A stretch of 37,072 bases of DNA from Eubacteriales bacterium (GCA_028693155.1 JAQUVY010000012.1:1-37072), one strand, 5' to 3'; shown: positions 24,604-32,799, counted from the stretch's first letter. Notes: a model not told the origin generated them from the letters alone. Numbers and translations: made by a program.

Positions 24604-25059
24604 ATGTATTGGGGAAGCACCTATCTCATCGTGAAAGATTTTGAGCGGTCGATCCGCTTTTACGAAGCCCTGCTGGCGATCCCCGTCACCCATCAAAACA
24701 TGGAGCGCTTTGCCATGTTTGAGTTTGACGGCAAGTGTCTCGCCCTCATGAACGGCTATTTTGACACGCAGCATCCCGACAAGGTGGTGCACAAGGGCAG
24801 CTTTGACGCCTATTTTGACGATCTCCCGCACATCGCTGCCCTGCCCAACACGCGCAAAGCGGTTCTGAATTTTTGCGCGGACGACCTCGCGGCGGAATAT
24901 GCGCGCATCCAAAGGCTGCCCACGGGCAGCCCGCTCACCGGCATCAAATACGTCTGCAACGTTCACCCCTATTATTATTTTCAGCTTGCCGACCCGGACG
25001 GAAACATCATTGAGATCACCGGCGGCTATACGCCCGCCGAAGGCGAATTTGAGAAATAA
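24604..25059 (+). CDS. VOC family (glyoxalase-like) protein
   Basis: The 151-residue product has two beta-alpha-beta-beta-beta units: YLIVKDFERSIRFYEALL at the start, and near the end a FQLADPDGNIIEI motif, which is the standard C-terminal metal-binding strand of vicinal-oxygen-chelate proteins. Substrates for VOC proteins range from methylglyoxal-glutathione to antibiotics, and nothing here narrows it. GAGGAA precedes the ATG. It is the last gene before a strong terminator and probably the end of the transcript that begins at the regulator. Confidence 0.87.
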   Translation: MYWGSTYLIVKDFERSIRFYEALLAIPVTHQNMERFAMFEFDGKCLALMNGYFDTQHPDKVVHKGSFDAYFDDLPHIAALPNTRKAVLNFCADDLAAEYARIQRLPTGSPLTGIKYVCNVHPYYYFQLADPDGNIIEITGGYTPAEGEFEK

Positions 25060-25093
25060 AACACGCCGGGGAGTTCCCCGGCGTGTTTTTTTT
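25057..25093. terminator. Strong bidirectional terminator
   Basis: A perfect 11-bp stem, ACACGCCGGGG (25061-25071) with CCCCGGCGTGT (25076-25086) and a four-base loop, is followed by seven further T on the plus strand and by TTTTATTTC on the minus strand. It serves the VOC gene and the converging gene ending at 25127. Confidence 0.93.
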
Positions 25094-25126
25094 GCGCTGC
25101 CCTTGTTTCCGCTCAGCGCCCCCTGA

Positions 25127-25909
25127 TCACCGATTTTTCTCCCAATATTCCTCGGCTTCTTCATAATCGGTAAAATCATCATAGTTTGCGTCGTAAAAAT
25201 CCTCGGCCGTGCCATATTCGTCGGCGTCGTAATCATACGGATCGCCGGCCTTGGCGGAGGGATGCGGCAACGGCGTGGGCGTGGGCTGAACCATGGAGAA
25301 ATGGCACAGCTTTCCGTTTAGCAGCCGCGCGAAGGCGATCCGATTCCCCGCGTCGTCTCTCCACTCCACGCAACCCAACGCAAAACCCGTTTCATCGGGC
25401 ACGAAAAAGGAGTGACCTAGCTTGGTGTCGTCAAGATACGTCTCCTCCAAACCGTCATATGGCAGGCGATTTTTTAAGCTGCTCCGGGTCTGGGCGATGA
25501 TCTCGGGCGTATGCGACGCATCATAACTTTCCATTTCCGTTTTCAGCGCGGCGATCTCCTGAGCATAGCGCTCCCGAATTTCCGGAGGCACCCGCTTCAG
25601 CAAACGCTCCGCTTCGTCCGAACGGTGACCCATCTCCCACATAAATTGCAGGTGCGCATAGGCGCTCAGCCCCCGCGCGTCCCGAAAATTCCCCAGCTCC
25701 TGAAACTGCAGCCAGGCCGCTCCCCACTCTGCCCGCTGCAGTTCCCTTTGCGCGGTGTCATAGGCGCTGCTTTTTTCGCTCAGCTGCTTGATGCCCAGCA
25801 GCGCCCACAGTAAAAGAACCGTCACCGCCAAAAACAGCAGCACCCGCTTTCCCGAGCACCGTACCATCTGCGGCTGTTCCTGCGCGTCCTGCCCGTCTGC
25901 GTCCTTCAT
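25127..25909 (-). CDS. Membrane-anchored protein with TPR-like region and acidic C-terminal tail
   Basis: No named family recognised. The 260-residue product has a polar N-terminus, one TM helix (about residues 22-41, LLFLAVTVLLLWALLG) and a helical region whose phrases AEWGAAWLQFQELGNFRDARG and SDEAERLLKRVPPEIRERYA look TPR-like. A beta-rich part follows, then a Pro/Thr hinge (VQPTPTPLPHPS) and a tail dense in Asp, Glu and Tyr (residues 225-260). GGGAGGG precedes the ATG. It begins 15 bases after the acidic 91-residue gene, so both are probably co-transcribed. Shared acidity suggests both act on the same partner, perhaps a cation or a basic protein; this is a guess. Confidence 0.75.
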   Translation of the reverse strand: MKDADGQDAQEQPQMVRCSGKRVLLFLAVTVLLLWALLGIKQLSEKSSAYDTAQRELQRAEWGAAWLQFQELGNFRDARGLSAYAHLQFMWEMGHRSDEAERLLKRVPPEIRERYAQEIAALKTEMESYDASHTPEIIAQTRSSLKNRLPYDGLEETYLDDTKLGHSFFVPDETGFALGCVEWRDDAGNRIAFARLLNGKLCHFSMVQPTPTPLPHPSAKAGDPYDYDADEYGTAEDFYDANYDDFTDYEEAEEYWEKNR

Positions 25910-25924
25910 CCGTGCGCCCTCCCC

Positions 25925-26200
25925 TCAGTCGTCCTCAGGGCCATCGTCCCACCCGTCGGCGTCATCGTCCTGGGAATCATCGTCCCAGCCATCCGAGTCA
26001 TCGTCCTCCTCGGCGTCATCGTCCTCCAACTCATCCGCATCGTCCTCGTCTGCGTCGTCAGCCCATTCGTCCGCGTCGTCATCCTCTGTGCCGGTGCGCA
26101 TAGACTCCCCGGAGGTATCGTCGTCCTCTATCGCCTGCAAATAATGGGCGTACCCTTCCAGCCCTTTCCCCAGATCACCAAAGCGATCGTTTTCTTCCAT
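25925..26200 (-). CDS. Highly acidic low-complexity small protein
   Basis: The 91-residue product begins MEENDRFGDLGKGLEGYAHYLQ and then turns into runs of Asp and Glu broken by Ala, Trp and Ser (DDDADEWADDADEDD and similar). Roughly half of the residues are acidic. AGGAGG at 26209-26214 with 8-base spacing supports a real gene, and the frame ends just before the next gene. Similar acidic tracts are used for divalent-cation binding or as chaperone tails; no specific role can be assigned. The GAC/GAT/GAG repeat nature makes this tract prone to length change. Confidence 0.7.
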   Translation of the reverse strand: MEENDRFGDLGKGLEGYAHYLQAIEDDDTSGESMRTGTEDDDADEWADDADEDDADELEDDDAEEDDDSDGWDDDSQDDDADGWDDGPEDD

Positions 26201-26270
26201 CTCCGGCGCCTCCTATTTTTCTTATTCACAGCGTACCACGCCCTGTGCCCCATAAAACGGACTTTGCAAC

Positions 26271-26303
26271 AAAAAATAAGCCGGCGAATCCAATCGCCGG
26301 CTT
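26271..26303 (-). terminator. Terminator of the DUF1934-FloA operon
   Basis: A perfect 10-bp stem, AAGCCGGCGA (26278-26287) with TCGCCGGCTT (26294-26303), is followed on the minus strand by ATTTTTT. It lies just after the small membrane protein gene ending at 26315. Confidence 0.9.
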
Positions 26304-26314
26304 TTATTGGTTTG

Positions 26315-26857
26315 TTAGCGGGAGCCTGCGCGGCGACCGCCGCGTTTCATGATGGCTTCAGAGAAGATCACGCCCTTGATAAACTCTTCCCGCGTATAAG
26401 GTGCCGCGCCCCTGCCAAGGCTGCGCGCCGTGGTCGGCTGTGCGCTGATGGGGCGCACCGACATGGGCGTATCGCACCCTTCGCCGGCATAACCCACGCC
26501 CAGGCTACCCTGGCTTTGCCAGGTTTCCACGGCGACTGCGTTGCCCTGCGCCGGATGGCGATGGGCTTCCTCATGCGCAGTTTCGATGGTGGACATGGGC
26601 TCTTCCAGCCGATGCTCCATGCGCTGCGCCACCTGAGGACGGGAGGTCGCCGCCGGTCGGGGTTCTGCTGTTTTGCGCGCCCCGGCGGGCATTTCCATGC
26701 GCATCTGCACGGCCTTGCGCAGCTGGGCATCCTGCGGCGTCTGCGCCGCGGGCGCTTTGCGCGCGGCCTCCGCCTTTTGCGCGGCCTGCGCCTTCTGCTT
26801 TGCTACGTTCACCGCCAACACCACCGCCACGATGATGAGGCCAAACAAAAATTCCAT
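26315..26857 (-). CDS. Small membrane protein downstream of floA
   Basis: No named family recognised. The 180-residue product starts with a TM helix at once (MEFLFGLIIVAVVLAVNV), followed by an Ala/Gln/Lys-rich coiled-coil-like stretch (KQKAQAAQKAEAARK), a disordered middle, and a short conserved-looking C-terminal segment, YTREEFIKGVIFSEAIMKR. That terminal 'F-I-x-G-V-I-x-SEA/IL' type motif recurs in small Firmicutes membrane proteins as far as I recall. It follows floA by 22 bases and precedes the terminator, so it is likely part of the flotillin operon. Confidence 0.7.
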   Translation of the reverse strand: MEFLFGLIIVAVVLAVNVAKQKAQAAQKAEAARKAPAAQTPQDAQLRKAVQMRMEMPAGARKTAEPRPAATSRPQVAQRMEHRLEEPMSTIETAHEEAHRHPAQGNAVAVETWQSQGSLGVGYAGEGCDTPMSVRPISAQPTTARSLGRGAAPYTREEFIKGVIFSEAIMKRGGRRAGSR

Positions 26858-26879
26858 GCTCTTCGCTCCGTGTCAGGCG

Positions 26880-27884
26880 TTAGGCCTGTTCGGTCGTTTT
26901 GGGCTTGTCGGTGCTTTCTCCCGAAATGGATTTACGCATGGCCGTATCCGCCTGCAGGTTTTGCAGGTTGTAATAATCCATCACGCCCATCTTTCCGGTG
27001 CGCATGGCCTCGGCCAGCGCCTTGGGCACCTCCGCCTCGGCCTCTACCACGCGTGCGCGCATCTCCTGCTCCAGCGCGATGTTCTCCTGCGCCTGGGCCA
27101 CAGCCATGGCACGGCGTTGCTCGGCGCGCGCCTGGGCAATGCGGCGATCGGCTTCGGCCTGATCCATCTGCAGCTGAGCGCCCACGTTCCGTCCCACGTC
27201 GATGTCCGCGATGTCGATGGACAGAATTTCAAACGCAGTGCCCGAATCCAGCCCCTTGCCCAAAACGGTGCGGGAAATGCTGTCGGGGTTTTCCAAAACG
27301 GCTTTATGCGTATCCGCAGAGCCTACGGTGGTAACAATGCCCTCGCCTACACGGGCGATGATGGTTTCCTCCCCAGCGCCGCCGACCAACCGGTTGATGT
27401 TGGCGCGCACGGTAACACGCGCCTTGGCGCGCAGCTCAATACCGTCCTTGGCGATGGCCGCCACAACGGGAGTCTCAATGACCTTGGGGTTTACGCTCAT
27501 CTGCACGGCGTTGAGCACGTCGCGCCCTGCCAGGTCGATGGCGCAGGCCTGCTTAAATTCCAGCGGAATATTTGCGCCCTGCGCGGCGATCAATGCGTTG
27601 ATAACGCGGTCTACGTTGCCGCCGGCCAGATAATGCGCTTCCAGCGGAGCGATCTTCACGTCCAGACCGGCCTTGGTGGCCTTGATCATGGGACGGATGA
27701 TGCGGTCGGGCGCGACCCTGCGCAGCTTCATGCCGATGAGGGAGAAGATGCCTACCCGCACCCCCGCGGCCAAAGCCGTGATCCAAAGGCGAATGGGGAT
27801 GATCGAGAGAAGGATGATCAGCGCTACAATGGCGATTACAATGTAGATGATGGCCGAAATCAGGCCTGCCGCTACCGGATCCAT
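26880..27884 (-). CDS. floA: Flotillin-like protein FloA
   Basis: FloA is an SPFH-family scaffold of functional membrane microdomains in Firmicutes. The 334-residue product has a membrane hairpin near the N-terminus ([20 protein letters not shown]), an SPFH domain with [22 protein letters not shown] and [34 protein letters not shown], and a C-terminal coiled coil rich in Ala/Glu/Gln/Arg. The end, [23 protein letters not shown], is highly characteristic of FloA. The start at 27884 is chosen because GAGG lies 8 bases upstream and it gives the family's usual length; upstream in-frame codons to 27977 add unrelated residues. nfeD lies directly upstream, as in Bacillus yqeZ-floA. Confidence 0.96.
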   Translation of the reverse strand: MDPVAAGLISAIIYIVIAIVALIILLSIIPIRLWITALAAGVRVGIFSLIGMKLRRVAPDRIIRPMIKATKAGLDVKIAPLEAHYLAGGNVDRVINALIAAQGANIPLEFKQACAIDLAGRDVLNAVQMSVNPKVIETPVVAAIAKDGIELRAKARVTVRANINRLVGGAGEETIIARVGEGIVTTVGSADTHKAVLENPDSISRTVLGKGLDSGTAFEILSIDIADIDVGRNVGAQLQMDQAEADRRIAQARAEQRRAMAVAQAQENIALEQEMRARVVEAEAEVPKALAEAMRTGKMGVMDYYNLQNLQADTAMRKSISGESTDKPKTTEQA

Positions 27885-27915
27885 AGCATGTACCTCTTTT
27901 TCATAGATTGATTGG

Positions 27916-28434
27916 TTAAATATGGTTTTGCACCGCCGCAACCACAACCGTATTGCCTGCGGTCTCAATGACCTCAATGGGGGTTTCCCTTGGGATAAAC
28001 TCGCCCCGGGTTACCACGTCCACCCGCTGCTCGCCGAACATGCCGATGCCGGCGGGGCGCAGGGGGGTAACGGCGACGCCCGCCTGACCCGACAGATCCT
28101 GCCGCACCGGAGAAGGCACATAACCCTCCGCCTTTTCAGCGCGGTTTTTGAGCACCAGCGGGCTGCGCTCCAGCTTCCCCTTGGATGCCAAAATAAGCAT
28201 CGTAACGAAAGCCGCCAGCAAAACCAGCACGACCACCGCCGCGATCGCCACCGCCTGCACCACCGAAGTGGCGGCCAGCGCGATACCCACGATCAAAAGG
28301 ATCAGTCCCGTAATGCCCGGGATCCCAAAGCCGGGGGTAAACATTTCCACGATCACCAGCACGACCCCCGCAACCAGACAGGCAATGGCCCATCCGCTGA
28401 AGGATATGGCGGCGACCTGCGTCATAACATCCAT
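27916..28434 (-). CDS. NfeD-family membrane protein
   Basis: The 172-residue product has a short N-terminus, several TM helices (about residues 13-85, including [19 protein letters not shown], the usual NfeD motif), and a C-terminal OB-fold ([32 protein letters not shown]). This is the short form without the N-terminal ClpP-like protease. NfeD proteins work with flotillins in microdomain formation, and the gene is directly upstream of floA. The ribosome site is GAGGGAG just before the ATG. Confidence 0.92.
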   Translation of the reverse strand: MDVMTQVAAISFSGWAIACLVAGVVLVIVEMFTPGFGIPGITGLILLIVGIALAATSVVQAVAIAAVVVLVLLAAFVTMLILASKGKLERSPLVLKNRAEKAEGYVPSPVRQDLSGQAGVAVTPLRPAGIGMFGEQRVDVVTRGEFIPRETPIEVIETAGNTVVVAAVQNHI

Positions 28435-28464
28435 TTCTCCCTCTCCTCTCCCCGGTTAAGCGGC

Positions 28465-29097
28465 TCAGCGGTACGCCATGGCAACGATGCCCGACAAAGC
28501 GGAAAAGCTTTCCGTTTCCGTGTCCAGGGTGTTCCCGGGCAGCTTCTGCACCGGGCAAAGAGCCTCCAGCGCGTCCAACCCCGCCACATTTACCCCGCAA
28601 ACATCGGTTTTATAGTGCATGGCAACGGCGATGCGAGGCTGCACCATGGAAATGACCTCCAGCGCCTGCGCCGCGTCAATCGTATAATTGCCGCCCACGG
28701 GAATGAACATGACATCCAGATCACGCAGGGCCAGGCGTTGGTCTTCATCGGGCAAATGCCCCAAATCGCCCAGATGGCCGATGCGCAGGCCGTCCATCTC
28801 CACCACGAAGATCAGGTTTTCCCCGCGCAGCGCGCCCCGCTCGCCGTCATGAAAGCTGGATACTGCTCCCACCTTCACCGATCCGATGCGGTATTTGCCG
28901 GCAGCGGAGATCACCTCGGGCTGGCCGGGCACCGTTTCCAGCGCGTTGTGGTCGTGATGGCCGTGGCTGATGGCCACAACATCCGCCCGAGGAGTGTCCA
29001 TGGGATACCCCACCGATTCGTCGTAGGGGTCGATGACCATCGTCGTATCCTCGTTTTGCAGCACAACCTTTGCGTGCCCCAGCCAGGTAATCTTCAT
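28465..29097 (-). CDS. MBL-fold metallo-hydrolase (UPF0173/UlaG-like)
   Basis: The 210-residue product begins MKITWLGHAKVVLQNEDTTMVIDPY and has the metal motif SHGHHDHNA, then GHLGDLGHLPDEDQ, IPVGGNYTIDAAQA and PRIAVAMHYKTD. These are hallmarks of the small metallo-beta-lactamase-fold hydrolases related to UlaG/UPF0173; the substrate is unknown. GGAGG lies 10 bases before ATG 29095-29097. An upstream in-frame codon at 29166 would overlap the previous gene and lacks a ribosome site. It lies 16 bases after the DUF1934 gene and 30 bases before nfeD, so it is in the same operon. Confidence 0.9.
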   Translation of the reverse strand: MKITWLGHAKVVLQNEDTTMVIDPYDESVGYPMDTPRADVVAISHGHHDHNALETVPGQPEVISAAGKYRIGSVKVGAVSSFHDGERGALRGENLIFVVEMDGLRIGHLGDLGHLPDEDQRLALRDLDVMFIPVGGNYTIDAAQALEVISMVQPRIAVAMHYKTDVCGVNVAGLDALEALCPVQKLPGNTLDTETESFSALSGIVAMAYR

Positions 29098-29113
29098 CCG
29101 TCTTGTTCCTCCT

Positions 29114-29542
29114 TCAGGCCTGATTGATTCTGCGATAAACCAGTGAAAGCAAATTGGTCCCCACAAAATGGCCGCCCAGCTCCAGCTGGTAGTCCAGCTC
29201 GATCTCCCCCTCTTGATCGTTCATTTCCACCCGCACCAGCGTGGGGAAAATGCTCATTTCCATCGGTCCTATGGGGGTTTCGTAGGTGTTGTAGCTCTTT
29301 TTGCCGGGCACGAACACCATATGCGTGGTGCGCTCTCCCCGCCGCAGCAGCGACACCATTTCGCCGTTTACCGACAGTTGGGTGTGCATCTGCCCGGGGC
29401 CCAGTTCTTCCTGCTCGTCATATTCCACATAATGAACGCCGTCCTTTTCGTAAATGCGTCCTTCGCTCATCATCTCCAGGCGGTTGACCTCGCCGTTGGG
29501 GTCGGTCTGCTCGCCCACGATGCTGACCATTACCTGCTCCAT
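29114..29542 (-). CDS. DUF1934 domain-containing protein (YwiB-like)
   Basis: The 142-residue product has a calycin-like beta barrel pattern: VMVSIVGEQTDPNGEVNRLEMMSEG, VHYVEYDEQEELG, a central segment on metal-free strands (RTTHMVFVPGKKSYNTYETPIGPMEMSIFP), and the ending IELDYQLELGGHFVGTNLLSL. This matches DUF1934/YwiB of Firmicutes, a small cytoplasmic beta-barrel of unknown function. GGGAG precedes the ATG, and an extended -10 promoter lies upstream, so it is probably the first gene of the flotillin operon. Confidence 0.9.
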   Translation of the reverse strand: MEQVMVSIVGEQTDPNGEVNRLEMMSEGRIYEKDGVHYVEYDEQEELGPGQMHTQLSVNGEMVSLLRRGERTTHMVFVPGKKSYNTYETPIGPMEMSIFPTLVRVEMNDQEGEIELDYQLELGGHFVGTNLLSLVYRRINQA

Positions 29543-29570
29543 GCTTTTCTCCCTTGGTTATATTACGGTC

Positions 29571-29579
29571 ATTATACCA
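29571..29579 (-). promoter_or_regulatory. Extended -10 promoter of the DUF1934-FloA operon
   Basis: On the minus strand TG-G-TATAAT is a perfect extended -10, 29 bases upstream of the start codon. No clear -35 was found. Confidence 0.65.
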
Positions 29580-29583
29580 CAAA

Positions 29584-29604
29584 AGCGCCTCTTTCAGCGG
29601 CGCT
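29584..29604 (-). terminator. Possible weak terminator after the AAA ATPase gene
   Basis: AGCGCC (29584-29589) pairs with GGCGCT (29599-29604); the 9-base loop is followed on the minus strand by TTTTGTGG. The stem is only 6 bp and the T-tract short, so it may be incomplete, leaving partial read-through into the next operon. Confidence 0.4.
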
Positions 29605-29631
29605 CCCGCAAAAAACACGCAAATCTCCTGG

Positions 29632-30492
29632 TCATTGGTCAAATTGAGCGTCATATTTGCGGAAAAACTGCGCATAAGTGCGCATGGCTTCCAGCTGCGT
29701 CCATTTTTTCACCTGTGCCGGGTCCGCATCCAAATCGTAAATGCGCGCGCCCGGCAAGGCAAGAAAAAACGGCGAGTGGGTAGAAATGACAAATTGGCAG
29801 TGAAAAAAGCGTGCCGCATCGGCGACAAGCTTGGCCAGCTCAAGCTGCCGGTCGGGAGAAAGGCTGTTTTCCGGCTCGTCCAGCGCGTACATCGCGTCCT
29901 CGCCGATCTTCTCTACAAAATAGGCGAAGGCGCTCTCCCCATTGGAGCGCTCCCGCGTGTTGCCCATGAGGTTATCCCGCACATAACGCGATTGGGTCTT
30001 GCGCCGACTCTCGTTCACCTTTTTCAGCGACTCATAGTCCGCGATGGAGTGCAGTTGGAAATGGGCGAATTTCGTGTCCAGATAATCCTCAAACATCTCC
30101 TCCCGCCGCCTGTCGATGCCCTCGTTGATGCTGCGCAGATCCAACATATATTCAAACACGTCGTCGCTGGTGATGATGCGGCTGCCCGGCGGCAGAGGCT
30201 TGGCCAGCTCCGCCCGGCACATGTTGATATAGTCCGTGAAAAAGCTGGAATGGTTAAAGGGCGCCCGTCTCTCCAGTCCCAGCTTCTCGGCGATCACATT
30301 GAGCACCGTGGTCTTGCCCGAGCCATTGCCGCCGTACAGGATGGTGATGGGCTCAAACTCCAGCCTCTCAAGCCCCTTTTGCCCCAGCACGCCAAAGGGG
30401 TAAAACGACGTATAGCACTTTCGCTTGATGGACATAAAAAAGCCGCTTTCCTGCTCTGCATCGGGAAGCTCCAGTGCGCGCAGATAGATCAT
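29632..30492 (-). CDS. AAA/ABC-type ATPase (SMC/RecF-like) of unknown role
   Basis: The 286-residue product has Walker A GGNGSGKTT at residues 54-62 after a beta-rich start, an ABC-like signature RSNGESA, Walker B MYALDEPENSLSP, and a switch-like ISTHSPFF near the C-terminus. This combination is that of the single-gene AAA_15/AAA_21 ATPases related to OLD and SMC proteins. It lacks the nuclease domain of OLD proteins. Related stand-alone ATPases are widespread and may work in DNA maintenance or defence, but no partner toxin or nuclease gene is adjacent. GGGGAGA precedes the ATG. Confidence 0.88.
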   Translation of the reverse strand: MIYLRALELPDAEQESGFFMSIKRKCYTSFYPFGVLGQKGLERLEFEPITILYGGNGSGKTTVLNVIAEKLGLERRAPFNHSSFFTDYINMCRAELAKPLPPGSRIITSDDVFEYMLDLRSINEGIDRRREEMFEDYLDTKFAHFQLHSIADYESLKKVNESRRKTQSRYVRDNLMGNTRERSNGESAFAYFVEKIGEDAMYALDEPENSLSPDRQLELAKLVADAARFFHCQFVISTHSPFFLALPGARIYDLDADPAQVKKWTQLEAMRTYAQFFRKYDAQFDQ

Positions 30493-30518
30493 ACGACTTC
30501 TCCCCCCTTCAGGTTATG

Positions 30519-30549
30519 AAAAAGGCCCGAACCGCCACCCGGTCGGGCC
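30519..30549 (-). terminator. Terminator of the G5/3D protein gene
   Basis: A stem GGCCCGA (30524-30530) with TCGGGCC (30543-30549), plus inner C-G pairs, is followed on the minus strand by TTTTT and lies 12 bases after the gene's stop codon. Confidence 0.85.
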
Positions 30550-30560
30550 CGCTCATTGGC

Positions 30561-31919
30561 TCAGCGGTTATAATTGTACTGCACGATATACACGACCACG
30601 CCGCGCCGGCGTCCCCACTTGATACATTCGCTGGTTGTATTCATAAACACATCGCTTTGCATAGGCCGTGTGCCTTTAAAGCTGCCGGTATCCTCGGTTC
30701 GGGCGTAGCCATAACCGGTTACGTACACCAGCGTTCGGTAAGGGATGGTGTCGGGATCCACCGCCAGTGTGCCGGGTTTTTCCCGGGTGCGGGTGTACTG
30801 CGGCCAGCCGCCGATGGCGACCTGCCCGCCGGTGTGCGTATAGGCGGTCACTTCCATCACCAGAGAGCTTTCAAAGCTGCCGGGTGCCGCCGGTATTTTG
30901 AGGTCCGCCGCCGTAACATGGCTGTATTTCCCATCGGTCGTGGGCTGCTTCGTCGCCGTGGTGGGCTTTTGGGTCGTTGTGGCGGTGGGCTTTTTGGTGG
31001 TGGTCGTGCCGGGTTTCTTGGTGGGGGTGGGTTTTGGCGTGGGGGTGGGCGTCGGCTTGGTGCCGTTCAGAATGACCTTGTTTACCGGTTCCTTGGTCAT
31101 CACCTCGGAAAGCTGTGTGCGCTCCACCTCTTCCCCGTCGTGCATGGTGACCTTGATTTCGCGGGTCTTTGTGCCTTCCTGCCCCTTCTGCCCCAGCAGA
31201 GTGGTGCCCAGCTCCACCGTTCCCGCGCTGCGGTACTCCACCTCGTAGGGCACGCGGCTGTACTCACTGACGATCTTATACTCCACCGCCACATGCTTGA
31301 TGCGCATGCCGGGCAGCAGCGCCGTGTCCAGCGCAGGCGTCACAATATCGTCCGAATCATAAGTGATGTTCGCCTTTTTCAGCGCGTCGGCTACCGTGCC
31401 AGTGGTCATATACACCTGGCGCATTTCGCCGCCGGTGGTGACAAAAAGCACCATGGCTCGGTCAATGGTCACAACCATGTTGGCGGTCAATCGGGTGTTT
31501 TCCGAGGGGGTAATCGAATCATACGGCCCCAGCGAAATGACATTGTTGTCGATCAGCTCGCGCACGGTGCGGGCCGACGTGGTCACCTCCGTCACCTTGG
31601 AGCCGTTATCAATGCGAATGCTCACCTGCTTGGAGCGAATATAGGCGGTGATGCCGGCGCTGATGCCCACGGCCACCACCAGCCCCAGCAGGCAAACCAG
31701 CGCCACCTTCTTTAAAAAGGCGCGGGAAATACCGCTGCTCTCGCCGCGCTGTGTGCGGTGCAGCGCACGCTCAGCTGCCCAGCGCTGAAGCATGTCAAAC
31801 AAGCCCGCTCGGCGCCTGCTGCGCAAGCCGGGATTGAACTGCTCTTCCGGCCGACGGGGACGCCGACGGCCGCTGTTGGAAGCGTTTTGTGGTTTCACGC
31901 GTTTTTCACCCAGTTTCAT
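30561..31919 (-). CDS. YabE-like cell-wall protein with DUF348, G5 and 3D domains
   Basis: The 452-residue product has a basic cytoplasmic head (residues 1-70), one TM helix (about 72-92) and two ubiquitin-like DUF348 repeats (SIRIDNGSKVTEVTTSARTV and a second FVTTGGEMRQVYMTTGTV). A G5 domain covers YKIVSEYSRVPYEVEYR and TREIKVTMHDGEEVERT. A long Thr/Pro/Lys linker follows, then a C-terminal 3D domain (MEVTAYTHTGG, GTLAVDPDTIPYRTLVYV, SDVFM). The 3D domain carries the three Asp expected for the double-psi barrel found in lytic transglycosylase-like wall enzymes. G5 binds wall sugars. The probable role is peptidoglycan cleavage or remodelling. A promoter with TTGACA lies directly upstream. Confidence 0.92.
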   Translation of the reverse strand: MKLGEKRVKPQNASNSGRRRPRRPEEQFNPGLRSRRRAGLFDMLQRWAAERALHRTQRGESSGISRAFLKKVALVCLLGLVVAVGISAGITAYIRSKQVSIRIDNGSKVTEVTTSARTVRELIDNNVISLGPYDSITPSENTRLTANMVVTIDRAMVLFVTTGGEMRQVYMTTGTVADALKKANITYDSDDIVTPALDTALLPGMRIKHVAVEYKIVSEYSRVPYEVEYRSAGTVELGTTLLGQKGQEGTKTREIKVTMHDGEEVERTQLSEVMTKEPVNKVILNGTKPTPTPTPKPTPTKKPGTTTTKKPTATTTQKPTTATKQPTTDGKYSHVTAADLKIPAAPGSFESSLVMEVTAYTHTGGQVAIGGWPQYTRTREKPGTLAVDPDTIPYRTLVYVTGYGYARTEDTGSFKGTRPMQSDVFMNTTSECIKWGRRRGVVVYIVQYNYNR

Positions 31920-31943
31920 GATCTCTCCGCAGTAGTTATGATG

Positions 31944-31973
31944 ATATTACTATGAATTTCCCCCGTCTGTCAA
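31944..31973 (-). promoter_or_regulatory. Sigma-A-type promoter of the G5/3D protein gene
   Basis: On the minus strand TTGACA (31968-31973), an 18-bp spacer and TAATAT (31944-31949) form a good housekeeping promoter; the start codon is at 31919 with GGAGAG before it. Confidence 0.75.
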
Positions 31974-32090
31974 ACGTTGGGGACAGTTGCTTTTCCCATC
32001 ATACCCATGTTTTTTGATGAATATACGAAAAAAGCGTCTCCAAAATGTAAAAACTGCGCGCAAAAAGGCCTGCGCATAGGCGACGTGTTC

Positions 32091-32139
32091 CAAAAAACAA
32101 AAGCCCTCCGAAAAAAAGCGATTCTCTCGGAGGGCTTTT
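32091..32139 (-). terminator. Terminator of the 144-residue unknown gene
   Basis: AAAGCCCTCCGA (32100-32111) pairs with TCGGAGGGCTTT (32127-32138) around a 15-base loop. The minus strand then reads TTTTGTTTTTT. The remaining bases of 31974-32192 hold no convincing gene. Confidence 0.85.
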
Positions 32140-32192
32140 GCCGGTTGCCCGAAACCGTGTGATCCCGCCAAGGGGGAAGCTGGCGAAATGCT

Positions 32193-32627
32193 TTACCGTC
32201 CGCCGGAGGGCTCCTCCAGCACCCATGGCAACACCACATAAAACTCCAAGTCAAAATGTGGAAGCGGAAAATCAGGCGCACCGTAAGGATACACCTCATG
32301 TCCGCAATCCATAGCTCCCCAAGCCTGAGAAACCGTTCCGATCCTGCCCTCATTCAGAATATGACCTGCGATGCGATAGCTGAACTGATAGTGAAACCCC
32401 TCCCCGTCGGAATAAAGGTTGCATACATAGGTGGCCTTTTCGGGTGGAATACCCAAGTCAGACAGCGTTTCCATGACCGGAACCGGCAGTCTTCCCTCCT
32501 TTGCGATCTCTAAAAAATTGCGGCAATCTCCACAATCGCAGTCCCACATTTCTGCCCGGGCATACCACTCTTTGGTTATACGTTCCTCTATCTCAACTTG
32601 GAAACCCCAAAAGCAATACCTTGCCAT
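32193..32627 (-). CDS. Small unknown protein with a Cys-rich motif
   Basis: The 144-residue product has a Cys motif near the N-terminus (AEMWDCDCGDCRNFLEIAK), which could bind a metal such as zinc, followed by a strand-rich domain (GFHYQFSYRIAGHIL, LEFYVVLPWVL). No TM helix or signal. I do not recognise a named family, though similar small Cys-motif proteins occur in Clostridia as far as I recall. GGAGG lies 8 bases before ATG 32625-32627, so the start is good. It stands alone between its own promoter and terminator. Confidence 0.8.
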   Translation of the reverse strand: MARYCFWGFQVEIEERITKEWYARAEMWDCDCGDCRNFLEIAKEGRLPVPVMETLSDLGIPPEKATYVCNLYSDGEGFHYQFSYRIAGHILNEGRIGTVSQAWGAMDCGHEVYPYGAPDFPLPHFDLEFYVVLPWVLEEPSGGR

Positions 32628-32711
32628 TCATTTTTCCTCCGCATATTTCGACTTTTCGCTTAGTCAGACAATAAACTCTTACCAACCCCGATTCGTCCGC
32701 ACCGTATTTAC

Positions 32712-32740
32712 GGTATATCATTTTCCCCACGCTTTCACAA
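32712..32740 (-). promoter_or_regulatory. Possible promoter of the 144-residue unknown gene
   Basis: On the minus strand TTGTGA (32735-32740), a 17-bp spacer and TATACC (32712-32717) with a TG one base before the -10 form a moderate promoter. A small palindrome, ACCGTA-TT-TACGGT (32701-32714), overlaps the -10 and could be an operator. The leader would be about 75 bases. Confidence 0.5.
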
Positions 32741-32771
32741 GAAGGAAATTTGAGGGAGAAGTGAAACAAAA

Positions 32772-32799
32772 GGGAGCGGTGAAATATTTCACCGCTCCC
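32772..32799 (-). terminator. Perfect palindromic terminator of pgi
   Basis: GGGAGCGGTGAAAT followed directly by ATTTCACCGCTCCC is a 28-base perfect palindrome, with the loop formed by the central A/T bases. The minus strand then has CTTTTGTTTCAC, fitting termination of pgi, which ends at 32871. The plus strand also has CTTTTTATT, so it could act both ways. Confidence 0.85.

Noticed and set aside
31950-32171. A 73-codon minus-strand frame in the gap between the G5/3D gene and the 144-residue gene
   Set aside because: It covers the terminator hairpin and the TTGACA promoter element, and has no ribosome site.
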